A stretch of DNA of 64,000 bases, taken from Turritopsis dohrnii (taxonomy: Eukaryota; Cnidaria; Hydrozoa; Anthoathecata; Oceaniidae). The translations under genes were made by a program, and so were the position numbers. Positions 23,806 to 34,110 of the stretch are shown in pieces. Location of the stretch: NCBI GenBank assembly GCA_027922465.2, contig BQMF02000334.1, forward strand, positions 434,001 through 498,000. Direction: 5' to 3'. The stretch's first letter is position 1. Every line of letters starts with the position of its first letter. The notes under the pieces were generated by a model. That model made no database searches. It saw only the letters and a list, made by a program, of their open reading frames with translations, and was not told the origin of the DNA.

Positions 23806-24118
23806 TTTTATAGAAGAAACTAATAATTATCTTGGATTGTGATCATCCTTTTCTAACTAAAAAGAAGTTCTCAACGTTTTGTAAACAAAAGAGTCAAAAA
23901 ACCTGTAAAACACAATGCAACTGCACATGTGGTTCCGTGGCTAGTGCTTCAGTTGGCTAGTGCACTCGGCTGATAACCGAAAGGTCAGTGGTTCGAGCCC
24001 ACCTAGGTCATTCAACGTTTTCTGTCGAATTTCATAAATATCATAACATATTTCATTTTTCATGCCTCAACAGATTTTACAGAAATCGTTCTGCCCGTAA
24101 GGGAATCTTGTTTTGTAT
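23806..24118 (+). repeat. tRNA-derived SINE-like repeat, copy 1
   Basis: The centre (23,940-24,012) resembles a tRNA: A-box-like CAGTTGGCTAGTGCA, an anticodon-arm-like CTCGGCTGATAACCGA (GAU, Ile) and B box GGTTCGAGCCC. The acceptor stem pairs only partly, so it is not a working tRNA gene. Flanks on both sides match 61,663-62,075. The 3' part (ATTTTTCATGCCTCAACAG to GTAAGGGAATCTTG) also occurs alone at 34,255-34,316. The pattern of a tRNA-like head plus a conserved tail is that of a SINE, although similarity extends about 130 bp upstream of the head. Confidence 0.65.
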
Positions 24119-24289
24119 TAACTCCGTGCTCTTGCAAATTCACCTTTAACTGACAAAAAATATTTTAATCAGTACGAAAAACATCAATTTTCCTCTATTG
24201 TTGCTTCTATGTATATCACTTGGAGTTGCTTGAGCACTCCAAAATCTTAATTTGGAATTTGAAAAGACTACAAATTCTCCTTAAAAGTC

Positions 24290-25115
24290 TTTGGGATGAA
24301 GCTGAATGTAAAATACAACAGCCACGTTACATCTAAAAATAACAGCCGGGCTGAACGAAAAAACGGTTGTGAAATTAAAGATGAAAAGGTAGCTGCCGTT
24401 TTTATTGACTTAGAAAATGTCATTACCTTGGCAAAGTCTAATGTAGGAAATTTCTAATACGAAAGAAAGCTAAAAAGAAATACAAAAGGGACTTGTTCAT
24501 TAAACAAGAAAGGGTATTGTGTGCTTTGACATAAGCGCAATGCTAGAAGAGGAGATAATGAGGTAATGCCAGCACCCAAACGTCAATGATGGAAAAAATT
24601 CTTAAGGATTTTCCTGTCATTAAAAAGTTATACTTTGGTTTGACTCGTGCGTCGCACAAAATCGAAAGAGTTATGTGTCCGCTCTGTCCTTCAAGAGTTT
24701 ATTATTCAACATTCGGAGATGGTTATAATCGAACAGAGGTTTTGTGAACCTGGTCGTTCCAGCATTCACGAAATTGATAATATTCCTAGTCAAATTGACA
24801 GGGCTTTCTCTCCAGTTGAAATATATTTTCCACTTCCTTTCCTGATAATACAAAATGCAATCACATCGCATTAAGAACTTCGGTCAAGTCAAACACTCCA
24901 AACCATGTCTTCTATAAAAAAATTTACTGATCCTTTCAAACAGGATAAACTAACTGAGAGTAAAAAAAGCAGGAAATCTACCAAAGCATAAATCCCGTTT
25001 GCGAAAGTTATGAAAGCTGACTGATCGATTGCAAAGGCAAAAAAAGACGATCTTGAAAGTATGTATACTTATATTCCTCCTGTTGATGTTGCTTTTTATA
25101 AGACCATATTAAAGT
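24290..25115 (+). pseudogene. Decayed transposon-associated ORF
   Basis: In shifting frames one reads VAAVFIDLENV (24,391), FYERKLK (24,453), KKGYCVL (24,510), RRGDNEVMPA (24,546), LQEFIIQHSEMVIIEQRFCEPG (24,689) and a closing DLESMYTYIPPVDVAFYKTI (25,051). This order resembles uncharacterised transposon-linked proteins common in cnidarian and insect genomes, which show FDLxxxLxTP, FYKRKLxxxN, a His/Gly-rich motif, then the phrase EPGHxxxEID. Several stops (for example after CVL) and frameshifts break it. I know the family only as a recurrent uncharacterised group and give no function. Confidence 0.4.
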
Positions 25116-26534
25116 GAAAAAAGACAACTTTGGACCATTTTATGCAATTTACATTTTTAAACCCTATATTCATAGATTGTGTGACATTTTTTGGATTTCT
25201 GCGAAAGCAAGAAATACTTTATAACCGGCTTTGGTTTTTGGATTTCTGCGTCTTTGTTTTTCTTAGTTTTTCTTCTTCATCTTACTGTCCAAACCTAGCG
25301 ATTTATTTATCTCGAAATTCATTGGTTCATACAACCGCCGTCTCAATGTTCATTGGTGCATAATTCGCCACTATTACGAAAGGTTATTAAGGTTATTTCC
25401 GCCATGTGATCATCTGGGTATTTTTCGACTTTACATTTGCACGCCATTCACATAATGGTATACTATCAGCGTAACCGAAGAAACCCACTTAGATTTCCGA
25501 AAGTTGATTGACCAATGGGGAATAGATTTAAAAGAAGATTTACACTTACAAAACCGAAAGTAAATGGTATAAATTTTTAATTATCTTACAATGATTCTAC
25601 TGTGTTCATTCTTTTCTAAAACAAGTTCTCAATGTTTTATAAAAACAATGTGTGAAAAAGGAAGGAATTCATTTGTTTTTTGGAAAATGTCTGGGATTCT
25701 TTTATACCTTTCTTATTACAAAAGATCGTTTGTTTCATGTGTGGGCTGTAATGCTTTTTAAGCTCTGGATACGTACAGCTCAGCTCATTTTCCTCTTCAG
25801 CTCCAGCAACAAGGTCAAGGATGTCTGTCTACTCTTTGCCTGCATCATTTGATGTTTGATGTTTCTCTAGCTATTTTAGCATATTTACTTCTATAGTTCT
25901 TGGCTGTATTATCAATGTGTCTAATTAGGAATGAGGACTTCTTATTTATGATAGGAAATGGGAAATTTATCTTGACTGTCTGTAAATTTTTACTGCTTTC
26001 AGTAATGTTTGCTAATTTTGGTAAGTTTGGATCACATATTTTCATAATCCAAGTCTTTGCTTACTTTTTGGGTTTGGGAAGTCTTTTCATAATTAGGAAG
26101 ATTGGCCGTATACATTGAAAGACTTACCTATGTACGTAATCATTGTGATATCTGAAAGCGTCTTTATAAAATTGATGTTATTTTTTTGATGAAGTTTATT
26201 TGACAGTTGATGTAAGTTTTTGTGTCAGTTATGCTTTCCTATAATGCCCTTGAGTGTATGCGTAATTAAACATTTAATGTTTTTTAAGTTTCTGTATAAA
26301 TCTTTATAATCTTTTCATGAAATTTAGTTCGGTTAATGCATGTTTGTAAATTAAAAAGATGGAAATGACATATTGTTAATGAAACTGAAGCGTAAATTTC
26401 TGTTTTCAGTTATGTATGTTGTTTTGGATGTATATATGGATGTATTTTGCATCATCAAAATCTATGTTTTTCCTGATTTAAGAATTCTGTTAGCAAGATT
26501 GACTAGACATATTGAATTCATCAATTCATAACAT
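25116..26534. other. No firm gene
   Basis: The minus strand at 26,118-25,845 has a 66-codon basic frame (MKICDPNLPKLANITESSK...) that could continue upstream after a stop, but I see no family signature. The rest is AT-rich, with nothing to support. Confidence 0.3.
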
Positions 26535-26556
26535 TTTATTGTTATTATTATTATTA

Positions 26557-26604
<48 letters not shown>
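26535..26604. repeat. (TTA)n microsatellite
   Basis: About 20 TTA/TTG units. It marks the 3' end of the minus-strand LINE remnant to its right, as (AAT)n tails do in CR1-type elements. Confidence 0.9.
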
Positions 26605-26606
<2 letters not shown>

Positions 26607-27170
26607 ATAAATCGGCTTCTATATATTACAATGGCTCTTCTGCCTAAAATTAAATAAATAGATGAAAAGTGTTAAAATTTGTTTTTAATGGCTAGTAAAA
26701 AATTAAAAACTATAAATACAATAGAATAAATAGAATACAATACAATAGAAAAGGGTCTTACAGAGTCGAGTTTTATCTTTGTAAAACCCTTTTACTTCTT
26801 TGGTAAAAACTTTGAAATTGTCGATCTTTTTCATAGGTTGTGGTAATTCATTATATATTGTGGCTTGATGTTGAAAAGTGTTTGTGTCACCTTGTTTTAT
26901 GCTCGGTTCTTCTCTGATGAGCGCAGACTTCTTCGTCGTTCAATAAGTTCAATAGCTAGGTATTTAGGCCATCGTTTGTTGAGATTGTTAAGATTGAGTT
27001 TGTTGAGAGGAGATTGATGAACAAGTTTAACTGTGTTATAATCAATGTATTCTGTAATAGGTAGCCAATTTAGTTTGCCAGCATCAACTAATGTGTGTGT
27101 CTGGTGACACTGGTGTGTCTTGAAAGTTCTTTCAGGTGTAAACTCCAACGGAAAAATTACATTGTCTTAC
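26605..27170 (-). pseudogene. LINE 3' fragment (reverse transcriptase C-terminus)
   Basis: On the minus strand, 27,148-26,897 reads a segment with LNWLPITEYIDYNTVKLVH, the pattern LxWLPxxxRIxYKxxxLxxK seen near the C-terminus of CR1/jockey-type LINE proteins, followed by Arg-rich residues including RRRSLRS. A stop, a 3'-UTR-like region and an (AAT)n tail follow. All catalytic motifs are absent because of 5' truncation at about 27,170. Confidence 0.65.
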
Positions 27171-27318
27171 GTACTTTCGTCCATAGATTGAAACTACTGG
27201 TCAAGCTAAGTCCATCACATTTAGATTGAATTACATGCATACTCATTGTCTTATCTGAATGGATCAATGTATCTTTAATATCATTACGTACAAACAAAAT
27301 AAAAAACATATAATAAAA

Positions 27319-27481
27319 CAAGAACATTCAAATTAATTTATTTTATTAGACGAAACTTTTCGTAAGAATCTCTTTCATCTTCAGGTTAAAAATATACACT
27401 GTTAAAAAACTTTTAATACATATATACATAAGTTACAATAAAAATCCCAAAGGGCCTTGAATATGCTAAAGTAAAAACATT
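27319..27481 (-). repeat. Inverted terminal repeat (pLTR-like), left
   Basis: Complement of 28,914-29,076. Read on the minus strand it holds AACCTGAAGATG followed about 20 nt later by ACGAAAAG. Such CUGA...GAAA words recall the hammerhead ribozyme core known from Penelope pLTRs, but the conserved stems are not evident here. Confidence 0.85.
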
Positions 27482-27499
27482 TCAAACATCATCCTGAAT

Positions 27500-28860
27500 A
27501 TGACAAAATGCGTCCACAATCGAATCAACCAGCGAGATTTTTTTGCTTCTGCCAAAACCCATAACTTCGAATGTTTAGATGATATCGATGTTGATAGACT
27601 TAAATTAAGAAACATAATCGACCAAACTGGTACGGCTACATATAATGCTTCAAAAATTATAGCGAAGTATCTGCAACTTCTTTCTAAGAATGAATATGTG
27701 ATAGATGATTGTCTGAAATTTCCAGAAATAATCAGAAATGTTATACTGGATCATAATGAAGAGTTGGTATCTTATGACGTCGAGTCACTCTTTACCAGCA
27801 TACCTGTTAATGATACAATTGATCATATATGCCACGAAATTTATACCAACAAATTTTTGGAGCCCCTGTGTAAGGAGAGTATCTTTCAAAAGTTACTCAG
27901 AAAACTCTCATCTGATTGTAAGTTTTCGGTCAATGGTAGACTTATCAAACAAATCGATGGTTGCCTTATGGGTGGGCCGATATCAGTAGTGTTCGCTGGT
28001 ATTTTTATGAATAAGATGGAAAGAAACTTTGTTGTCCCTTTTAAACCAGGATTTTACAAACGATACGTTGATGATACTTGTGCCAAGCGCAAGAAGAACA
28101 CACCTGACATTTTATTCGAATCACTTAACGGCTATCACCCTAATATACGACTAACTATTGAAAAAGATCCGCCAAGATTTTTGGATACTGAGATCATACA
28201 TCTTAAAGACAAAGGTACATAAGAAATTAAATAAATTACCGACACATTGGACTTCAGCTGTGCCTAAGAAGTATAAACGTAACGCCATATTTGGTGATCT
28301 GCATCGAGCGTTTAAAATATCCAGTTATTTTCAAGATGAAGTTAATTTCATTAGTGCTACGTACAGAAAAGCAGGATACCCTGATCGTTTCATCGGTAGT
28401 GTAATTAAGGACTTTAATGTTGAAAGGGAAGAAGTGATTATTCCCGAGTGGTTAATGGAAGAACGGAGAAACATTTTGTTTACACTGCCATACTGTGCAC
28501 GTAACGAAGAAGATGTGAAGAAGTTCATTTCCAACTTAAATAGTTGCAAGAAAGAGAGGTTTATTTTTGTTGTATTGTGGACTACAAAGAAAATTCAATC
28601 CTTGTTCCCCCTTAAGGATAAAATAAAGCATGTGGCATGCGTAGTGTATGAAGGAAAATGTTTGTGTGGAGCCAATTATATAGGCGAAACTGTTCGGAAT
28701 GCAAAAACGCGATGGTCCGAACACGATAAAATTAGTACAGTCTGACTCAGCTTTACACGTTGTTGAGAGCTCCCATAAACAACTGGAAACATAAATTGTT
28801 GGAAGCCTTTTATATTAGGTCTTACAGGCCAACTCTGAACGAGCAAATCGAATCAAACAA
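27500..28860 (+). pseudogene. Penelope-type reverse transcriptase plus GIY-YIG nuclease
   Basis: The first frame (27,500-28,222) covers the RT: KLRNIIDQTGTATYNASKIIAKYL (a variant of the LRPIxSxxGTPTYxLxK motif), ELVSYDVESLFTSIPV (first catalytic Asp), GCLMGGPIS (normally a variant of GSPLSP) and YVDDT (catalytic Asp pair). A frameshift near 28,215 leads into the second frame (28,215-28,741), which has the Penelope-specific linker, then CLCGANYIGET and TRWSEH of the GIY-YIG nuclease. After a stop at 28,742, remnants of the C-terminus (a Glu-Ala-Phe-Tyr-Ile-Arg phrase and TLNEQIES) continue in shifted frames. The N-terminal RT fingers are missing. The known role is copying RNA into DNA at nicked targets; this copy cannot do so. 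Confidence 0.85.
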
Positions 28861-28913
28861 ATAAATTTGGTTCACATTGGTGTGACGTAAGGAGCGAATT
28901 TTTAATTGCTTTT

Positions 28914-29076
28914 AATGTTTTTACTTTTGCATATTCAAGGCCCTTTGGGATTTTTATTGTAACTTATGTATATATTTATTAAAAGTTTTTTAATGGTGTA
29001 TATTTTTAACCTGAAGATGTAAGAGATTCTTACGAAAAGCTTCGTTTAATAAAATAATTTAATTTGAATGTTCTTG
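28914..29076 (+). repeat. Inverted terminal repeat (pLTR-like), right
   Basis: Partner of 27,319-27,481. It contains AACCTGAAGATGTAAGAG and CTTACGAAAAGCTTCG in plus orientation and an AATAAAATAA stretch that may serve as polyadenylation signal. A similar phrase, AACCTGAAGATGCAGCG, occurs alone at 49,150. Confidence 0.85.
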
Positions 29077-29838
29077 TTTGATTATTAAAAACTTATGGCG
29101 AATAGATACCTCAAAATAAAGAACATAATGTCATTCTGATATAGTCAAGTTTATTAGTATGAAGTTTTGCCTAGTGACAATTATGTTTTCCCAGATTTTT
29201 GGGGAGTACATGATCAGAAATTTAATAAACATATGCTGTAGAAATGATTCAATCTTTTTTAAATTTCAAGAATGCCAATTTTTTTCGAAAAAGTTTGTAT
29301 TTTTTTTTCTTTTCGCTCCTACATAGTTTCTTGTTTAAAAAAGCTGTGATATAAAATGCGCATCCATGGTTACGATTCGCACCTTATGCGTATTTCTTTT
29401 CTTTGTATGTAAAGCTTCTGTTGTTTTGAGAAGGAAAAACAGACGGTGTTAAAGAATTCCAGAGAGTGGAGAAGCGAGGAATGAAGCTTTGTTGGTAAAA
29501 AGTTTTAGATGACTTTGGGATGTTGACAGTGTGATAATGGCAATTAGATGAATATCTTGTGTTTTGCTTGAAAGTTTTTAATGCAGGGATGAGAGAAGTG
29601 AGCTCAGTTGTACATGTTCCGTAAACGTATTTATAAAAGAGGCAAAGAGACGCCACAGATCTGCGATGGAAAAAAATATGTCAAGTTTACTTGCAAGTTT
29701 TCCACAAATAGCATTACAGATACCTTTCTGAATGCGATCTAAAAGATTAAGAGAGTCTGAGGGTGCACCACCTAAAATATGGCAGCAATACCCAATACAA
29801 GGCCGAATAGTAGATTTATAGAGGTAAAGAATGGCATC

Positions 29839-29871
29839 TATGGTGGCCTATCGTTGCCACAAGAAAAAAAC
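29839..29871 (+). repeat. Terminal inverted repeat, left
   Basis: 33 bp with one mismatch against the right end. An inner copy, GTGGCCCATCGTTGCCATTG, at 30,004-30,023 may be a second transposase-binding site. Confidence 0.93.
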
Positions 29872-30077
29872 AACAAAAACATATAGAAGAACTAAAAAGA
29901 GCGAAAAAAAAGTAAAGAAAATGAAAACAAAAAAATGAATAACTAAATAATAATGTAATTAAAAAACATTACGTTAAATAAAAAAATTAAAAAAAAAATT
30001 CTCGTGGCCCATCGTTGCCATTGCCATTTCTCGATTACCGGCGATTTCTTTCCAGAGAATGCACAAAATAAATAAAG

Positions 30078-31582
30078 ATGGCGACGAAGATACGCAACGC
30101 TGCATGGAAAACTGACGATGCCTTAAAAAAGGCTATAGAATCTTATCTGAAACGAAATTATCTTAGAGCAGAAATGCTAGATTACTTGAAAAGGGACTTC
30201 AGTCGTTATTCCTGGAGTTTTCGAACCTTGGACCGAAGAATGTGGCATTTCGATCTGTATCACACTGACAAGAACATATCTGTGGAAGATGTGATAGATG
30301 TTATTAAGAAAGAGTTTAAGGGGCCTGGTGTTTTACTTGGTTACCGTGCTATGCATCAGAAAGTAAGGCAAGTGTATGATATGCGTGTACCACGAGCTGT
30401 TGTCCACGCAGCTATGTTTGAAGAAAATCCTGCAGTATTAGAAGAACGGTTACCATGTTTCAAAAAGAAAGTGAGGAAAGGCTCCTATGTATCCCTAGGA
30501 CCGAACTGGGTACATTCTCTTGACGGACACGATAAGCTGATGGGGTACCAGATTAGTACCTTCCATGCTGCTGTTTACGGTAGCATTGATACTTGCAGTC
30601 GTAAAATCATGTGGCTGAAAGTATGGAGTAGCAACAGTGATCCGCTAATTATTGGCAGGTTATACCTGGAACACTTTTTTGAAACTAAAACTATCGCAAG
30701 ACATATGCGTGTAGACAGAGGCTCTGAAACCATAATAATGGGTGCTATTCATGCGTATCTTCATCGGAATAACAAAAACGAAATCCTACTGAAACTATTA
30801 TTTTTGGTCCATCCACTTCCAACCAGGTTAGATTAAGATTGCTTTGAAATTCACTCCTCTAATCAACTATTTGTTTATTTCACCATCATGTCCAATACTG
30901 ATAGAATTTAACCTTTAAGGTTATTTTTGTAGATTGAAAGGTGGTGGAAAGACCTTCATGAAAGGCTGAAAAAACATTTCAAAGTGAAGCTTGCTTATTT
31001 AAAGGAAAATGTCTACTATGATCCTGACAATGAAATTAACAGGTATTTCTTCATAAAAACTTAAGCAGTTAAAATTAAAAGAAAAATCTCCATAAATAAA
31101 TTCATTTTTAGAAACCTCTTAGCTTATATTTATATTCATTTTTGTGGAGCTTTGGAACACCCACAGGATCAGAGCCCAAGATACATTGCTTCCCAATGGT
31201 GTGCCCAATCACATACATGCCTTTCCTAAAAAGTATGATTTAGAAGATTGGGGTAAGTTGAAAAGAATTCTTGGAAACTTTTTGTATCACTGTATTGTAG
31301 TGGTGAAATAAAAACAGCGAAAAACAAATAAAAACAAGCTTCTTGGAAAGTAACTATGACATAAAATCAAAACTATGTTATGCATGACTTTTTTCAGGGT
31401 CAGCATTGACAATAAAAGAACTTGAAGACGCTGCAGAATCATCGGAAATCTTCACAGAAGATAACAGATTTGACTACATTCCAGCTGATGTAAGAAGAGA
31501 TTGCGAAAGGTTGTTATCTGTAAACAAAGACTGTGATCTAATAAACGGATTTATATTTTTGAAAAATAACTGTAGCCCATAG
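30078..31582 (+). pseudogene. rve/IS3-type DDE transposase of the 29.8-33.2 kb transposon
   Basis: Four exons: 30,078-30,826, 30,933-31,042, 31,169-31,252 and 31,398-31,582, with GT-AG introns, giving about 375 codons. The N-terminal 85 residues look helical, like a DNA-binding region; GYRAMHQKVR (about 94-103) is the HTH_21-like motif of IS3 integrases. Catalytic Asp residues lie in LDGHDKL (Asp149) and VDRGSET (Asp213). The Glu lies at the start of exon 2 in SNQ|IERWW. Exon 3 ends in VPNHIHAFPKKYDLEDWG, matching the C-terminal part of the family. A 1-bp deletion near 30,783 shifts the frame just before the phrase FGPSTSNQ, so the original frame runs to a stop at 30,834 and this copy is probably inactive. 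Role: cut-and-paste transposition in the nucleus. Confidence 0.85.
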
Positions 31583-31713
31583 AACATAAAAGGTTAATAA
31601 AAATGTTAATAAAACATAACATGACAGTATGTAAAATTCTTTTTTGAACCAAACAGAAAAAAGGAACTAAAACATGTGAAGTGCTTCCTAATTAAAGTCT
31701 TTACAGAGAACTT

Positions 31714-33000
31714 TTAAATGTCAATGTTCAATTTCATCTCTTTGCACCAATCATTGCATTTGTGTTCTAAAAAGAAATTGCTTATTGCTTGCGTAGAGCA
31801 ATTTCCCATACAAAAATATATATTATTTTCCTCATCTTTTAATTGGACTGATGCAATTTCTGGGTCGAACAACATGTACTTGCATCCTTGTAGATCTACC
31901 ACCATAAACTGATTTCCAGAGGAAACATATGTGTAATGAGCAAATGTTTCTGCCTTCTGGACTACCTCAGAAATTGCATTTGATATTTTTCCATCGTTGT
32001 TAACATATTTAGCAAAATCTCCATCAATGTATTTTTCTATTGTAATAAATTTACTTTCCTTGTCAACAGTATACTTCCCAAATAACAACTTTGTAAATTC
32101 GAAACTTTCACGAAAATTCCTTGGAATGTCATTTCTAAATTTTAAAGCAAAATTTCTTGCAAGGCTATGCATTTGCACTACTTTTCTTGTGTGTTCTTCC
32201 AGTGAGTTAAACATATCGCTTATTGATTCCAATACTTCACAGTCCTTGTAAGTCTTAACCACATATCTTCCAAACAATCCTGAAATGCCTGTTGCATGGA
32301 ACACATCTCGAAATCCCCCACTTGCGAATGATTCTCTTTCCACAGAAAATTGATCTTGAAATGGCTCCAACCAATTTTGTGTAATAACTGAAAATTGTTC
32401 AATATGTACAGATATGATGTCTTCCTTTGGTTCAATTAACTGCCCAAATTTTAACATTTTACTAAGTGGCACAGATGCCGCACAGAAACTTGATTTAAAA
32501 TTAACAGGAGTTAACTCAGAATCAGATTATCTTTTTAAACCATGTGAAATTGCTCTGGTAGTGGTAACCGTGCTACTCATTGCTTTGCAAATTTTGTTCT
32601 CTTTTCCGCTACGTCTTTCTTTCTCGTGGTGAGGAGGAGAACCATACTTTTTATCAATAAATCTAATATGCAACTGGTTGAAATTTTTGATTTGTGTGAC
32701 ATCTCTAAAAGATGGACCTCTCTCACCTGCTAGTATGTCACATTCCATGCCATATCCAACTTCAAAATGATCTTCGCATGCTAATTTTATGTTTCCCATG
32801 GTAAGTTCTCTGTCGAATTTCACCATGGTTAGTGGACCAATTCGACTATACTTCTGGCATTTTCCTTCTACATTTGCAGACAGTCGTTGCACGGTTAAAT
32901 ACTCCATGTTCAAACTTGTTGGTTTAGTTTTCTTATTAAGGCGTTTTTCTTTAACTTTATTGAGAAACTTCTTGAAATCATCTTTTTTATCAGCCGCCAT
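31714..33000 (-). pseudogene. Alpha-kinase (MHCK/EF2K type) encoded by the transposon
   Basis: A single exon of 428 codons with one in-frame TAA at 32,527-32,529 (codon 158); the frame is otherwise open. The N-terminal 160 residues are basic, without a known domain. The C-terminal half is an alpha-kinase domain: ESFASGGFRDVFHA (phosphate loop), RYVVKTYKD with the likely ATP-binding Lys, FITIEKYIDG, then FAHYTYVSSG with the first zinc His, MVVDLQG with the catalytic Asp, LFDPEIAS, and EHKCNDWC giving His-x-Cys-x3-Cys for the structural zinc. All key residues are kept, so the stop looks recent. The family phosphorylates Ser/Thr in helical or coiled targets. The gene lies wholly between the transposon TIRs, convergent with the transposase. 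Whether the kinase works for the element or is captured cargo is unknown. Confidence 0.85.
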
Positions 33001-33192
33001 GCTTTACCTTATGTTATACCCACATTGAATGATATTATAAACCATGCTTGTCACCAACATTGAAAATTTACGGCAGCAGTGTGGCAATGGCAAAGATAGG
33101 CAGCGGGATTTCTTCGGTTTTTTAAATTTTTTTATTAAAAATTTTTTTTTGTTATTTCTTTTATAATCATAGATTTTTTCTGAATGTTTTTG

Positions 33193-33225
33193 GTTTTTTT
33201 CTTGTGGCAACGATGGGCCACCATA
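33193..33225 (-). repeat. Terminal inverted repeat, right
   Basis: Complement of the left end, with one mismatch in 33 bp. The related inner motif lies at about 33,088-33,113 (GGCAATGGCAAAGATAGGC). Confidence 0.93.
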
Positions 33226-34110
33226 GGCATCAGAGCTGAGGTATGCTCTCGCATGAAGAAAGGAGCCCACTTTCGTTGAGGCTGACTTAGCAATTGCCTC
33301 AATGTAGGAACGCCAGGAGAAGTCCTGTGAAAAAGTGATGCCGAGGAGACTGAAGGAGTTGTTTTCTTCCATGGAAACTAACGGTAAAAAGGGATCTTTT
33401 GTATGATTTACAGAAAGAAGTTTGGTGTTTGTGGAATTGAATCTGACCAGCCATTTCTCTCCCCACTCAACTATAGATTGCAGATCAAGCTCAATTTCTC
33501 CCGCCATTTCTTCCTGGCTGAACAAATCTGATTTTGGAATACAGGAATAAATGGTTGAATCATCAGCATAGATGACAAGCTTGGAAATAATGTCTTCAGG
33601 CAGATCATTAATGAAAAGAAGAAAAAGGGTTGGCCCAAGGACAGAACCTTGGGGAACTCATGCATTGATGGAATGTATTGATGATGATTGCCAATCTGAA
33701 ACAACCTTAAGCCTACGATTACTAGGGAAGGAACGAATGATCTCATAAAGGGGACCTTTAACTACATATGCCGCAAACTTTTTCAAAAGTATGCCAGACT
33801 TTATCAAATGCCTTGGATATGTCAAGAGCAACAGCTCTTACCTCCCCAGATTTATCTAACGCAGTGTAGATTCTATCAGTTATCACTGTAAGGAGGTCAG
33901 CAGTTGAGCGTTGGGAGCGTATTGAGAATCTGAGAAGAGGTTATTACTAGATTCAAGGTGATTAACAAGAGCATTATTGATAAAGGCCTCAAAAATTTTA
34001 CTCATACCTGGTAGGTGACTAATTGGTCTGTAATTTCGTGGATTAAAAACAGCCGTATTTGCACTTTTGTGAAGGTAAATTGCCATCATCCCTGGAAATG
34101 AACAAAAGTT

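Larger units (their letters stand above)
27319..29076 (+). mobile_element. Penelope-like element with inverted termini
   Basis: 1758 bp bounded by inverted repeats of 163 bp (27,319-27,481 and 28,914-29,076) that differ at only about ten positions. Between them a single plus-strand gene encodes a Penelope-type reverse transcriptase and a GIY-YIG endonuclease. Penelope elements carry pLTRs that may be arranged in inverted orientation, which fits. The inner frames contain a frameshift near 28,215 and stops near 28,743, and the N-terminal part of the protein is missing, so the copy is dead although its termini are well preserved. Confidence 0.85.
29839..33225 (+). mobile_element. IS3EU-like DNA transposon carrying transposase and alpha-kinase
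   Basis: 3387 bp, inserted in the LINE. Termini are inverted: TATGGTGGCCTATCGTTGCC at 29,839 and the complement of TATGGTGGCCCATCGTTGCC at 33,225. They match over 33 bp with one mismatch and continue with A-rich similarity. The 6-bp target duplication GGCATC lies at 29,833-29,838 and 33,226-33,231, and removing the element plus one copy restores the LINE reading frame exactly. A second, inner copy of the end motif lies inside each end (near 30,004 and 33,113). Cargo: an rve-type DDE transposase on the plus strand (30,078-31,582) and an alpha-kinase on the minus strand (33,000-31,714), converging with 131 bp between stops. A 6-bp duplication and IS3-like transposase fit the IS3EU superfamily; the kinase is unexpected. 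Confidence 0.93.
29345..34110 (-). pseudogene. LINE reverse transcriptase, split by a DNA transposon
   Basis: Minus-strand LINE running from about 34,110 to 33,226 and, after the inserted transposon, from 29,838 to about 29,345. The right part shows NPRNYRPIS (fingers), a VALDISKAFDKVWH-type motif A in a shifted frame near 33,830-33,790, VPQGSVLGP (33,650), VIYADDSTIY (33,565) and the thumb. The left part resumes in the same frame with AILYLYK, then the usual C-terminal phrases CIGYCCHILGG and a final FxxRxxxLWNSL. Frameshifts at about 33,750-33,880 show that the LINE was decayed in its palm domain. It is 5'-truncated at the fingers. Confidence 0.9.

Noticed and set aside
23940..24012. Functional tRNA-Ile gene
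   Set aside because: The acceptor stem pairs poorly and the unit is part of a dispersed repeat, so it is a SINE head.
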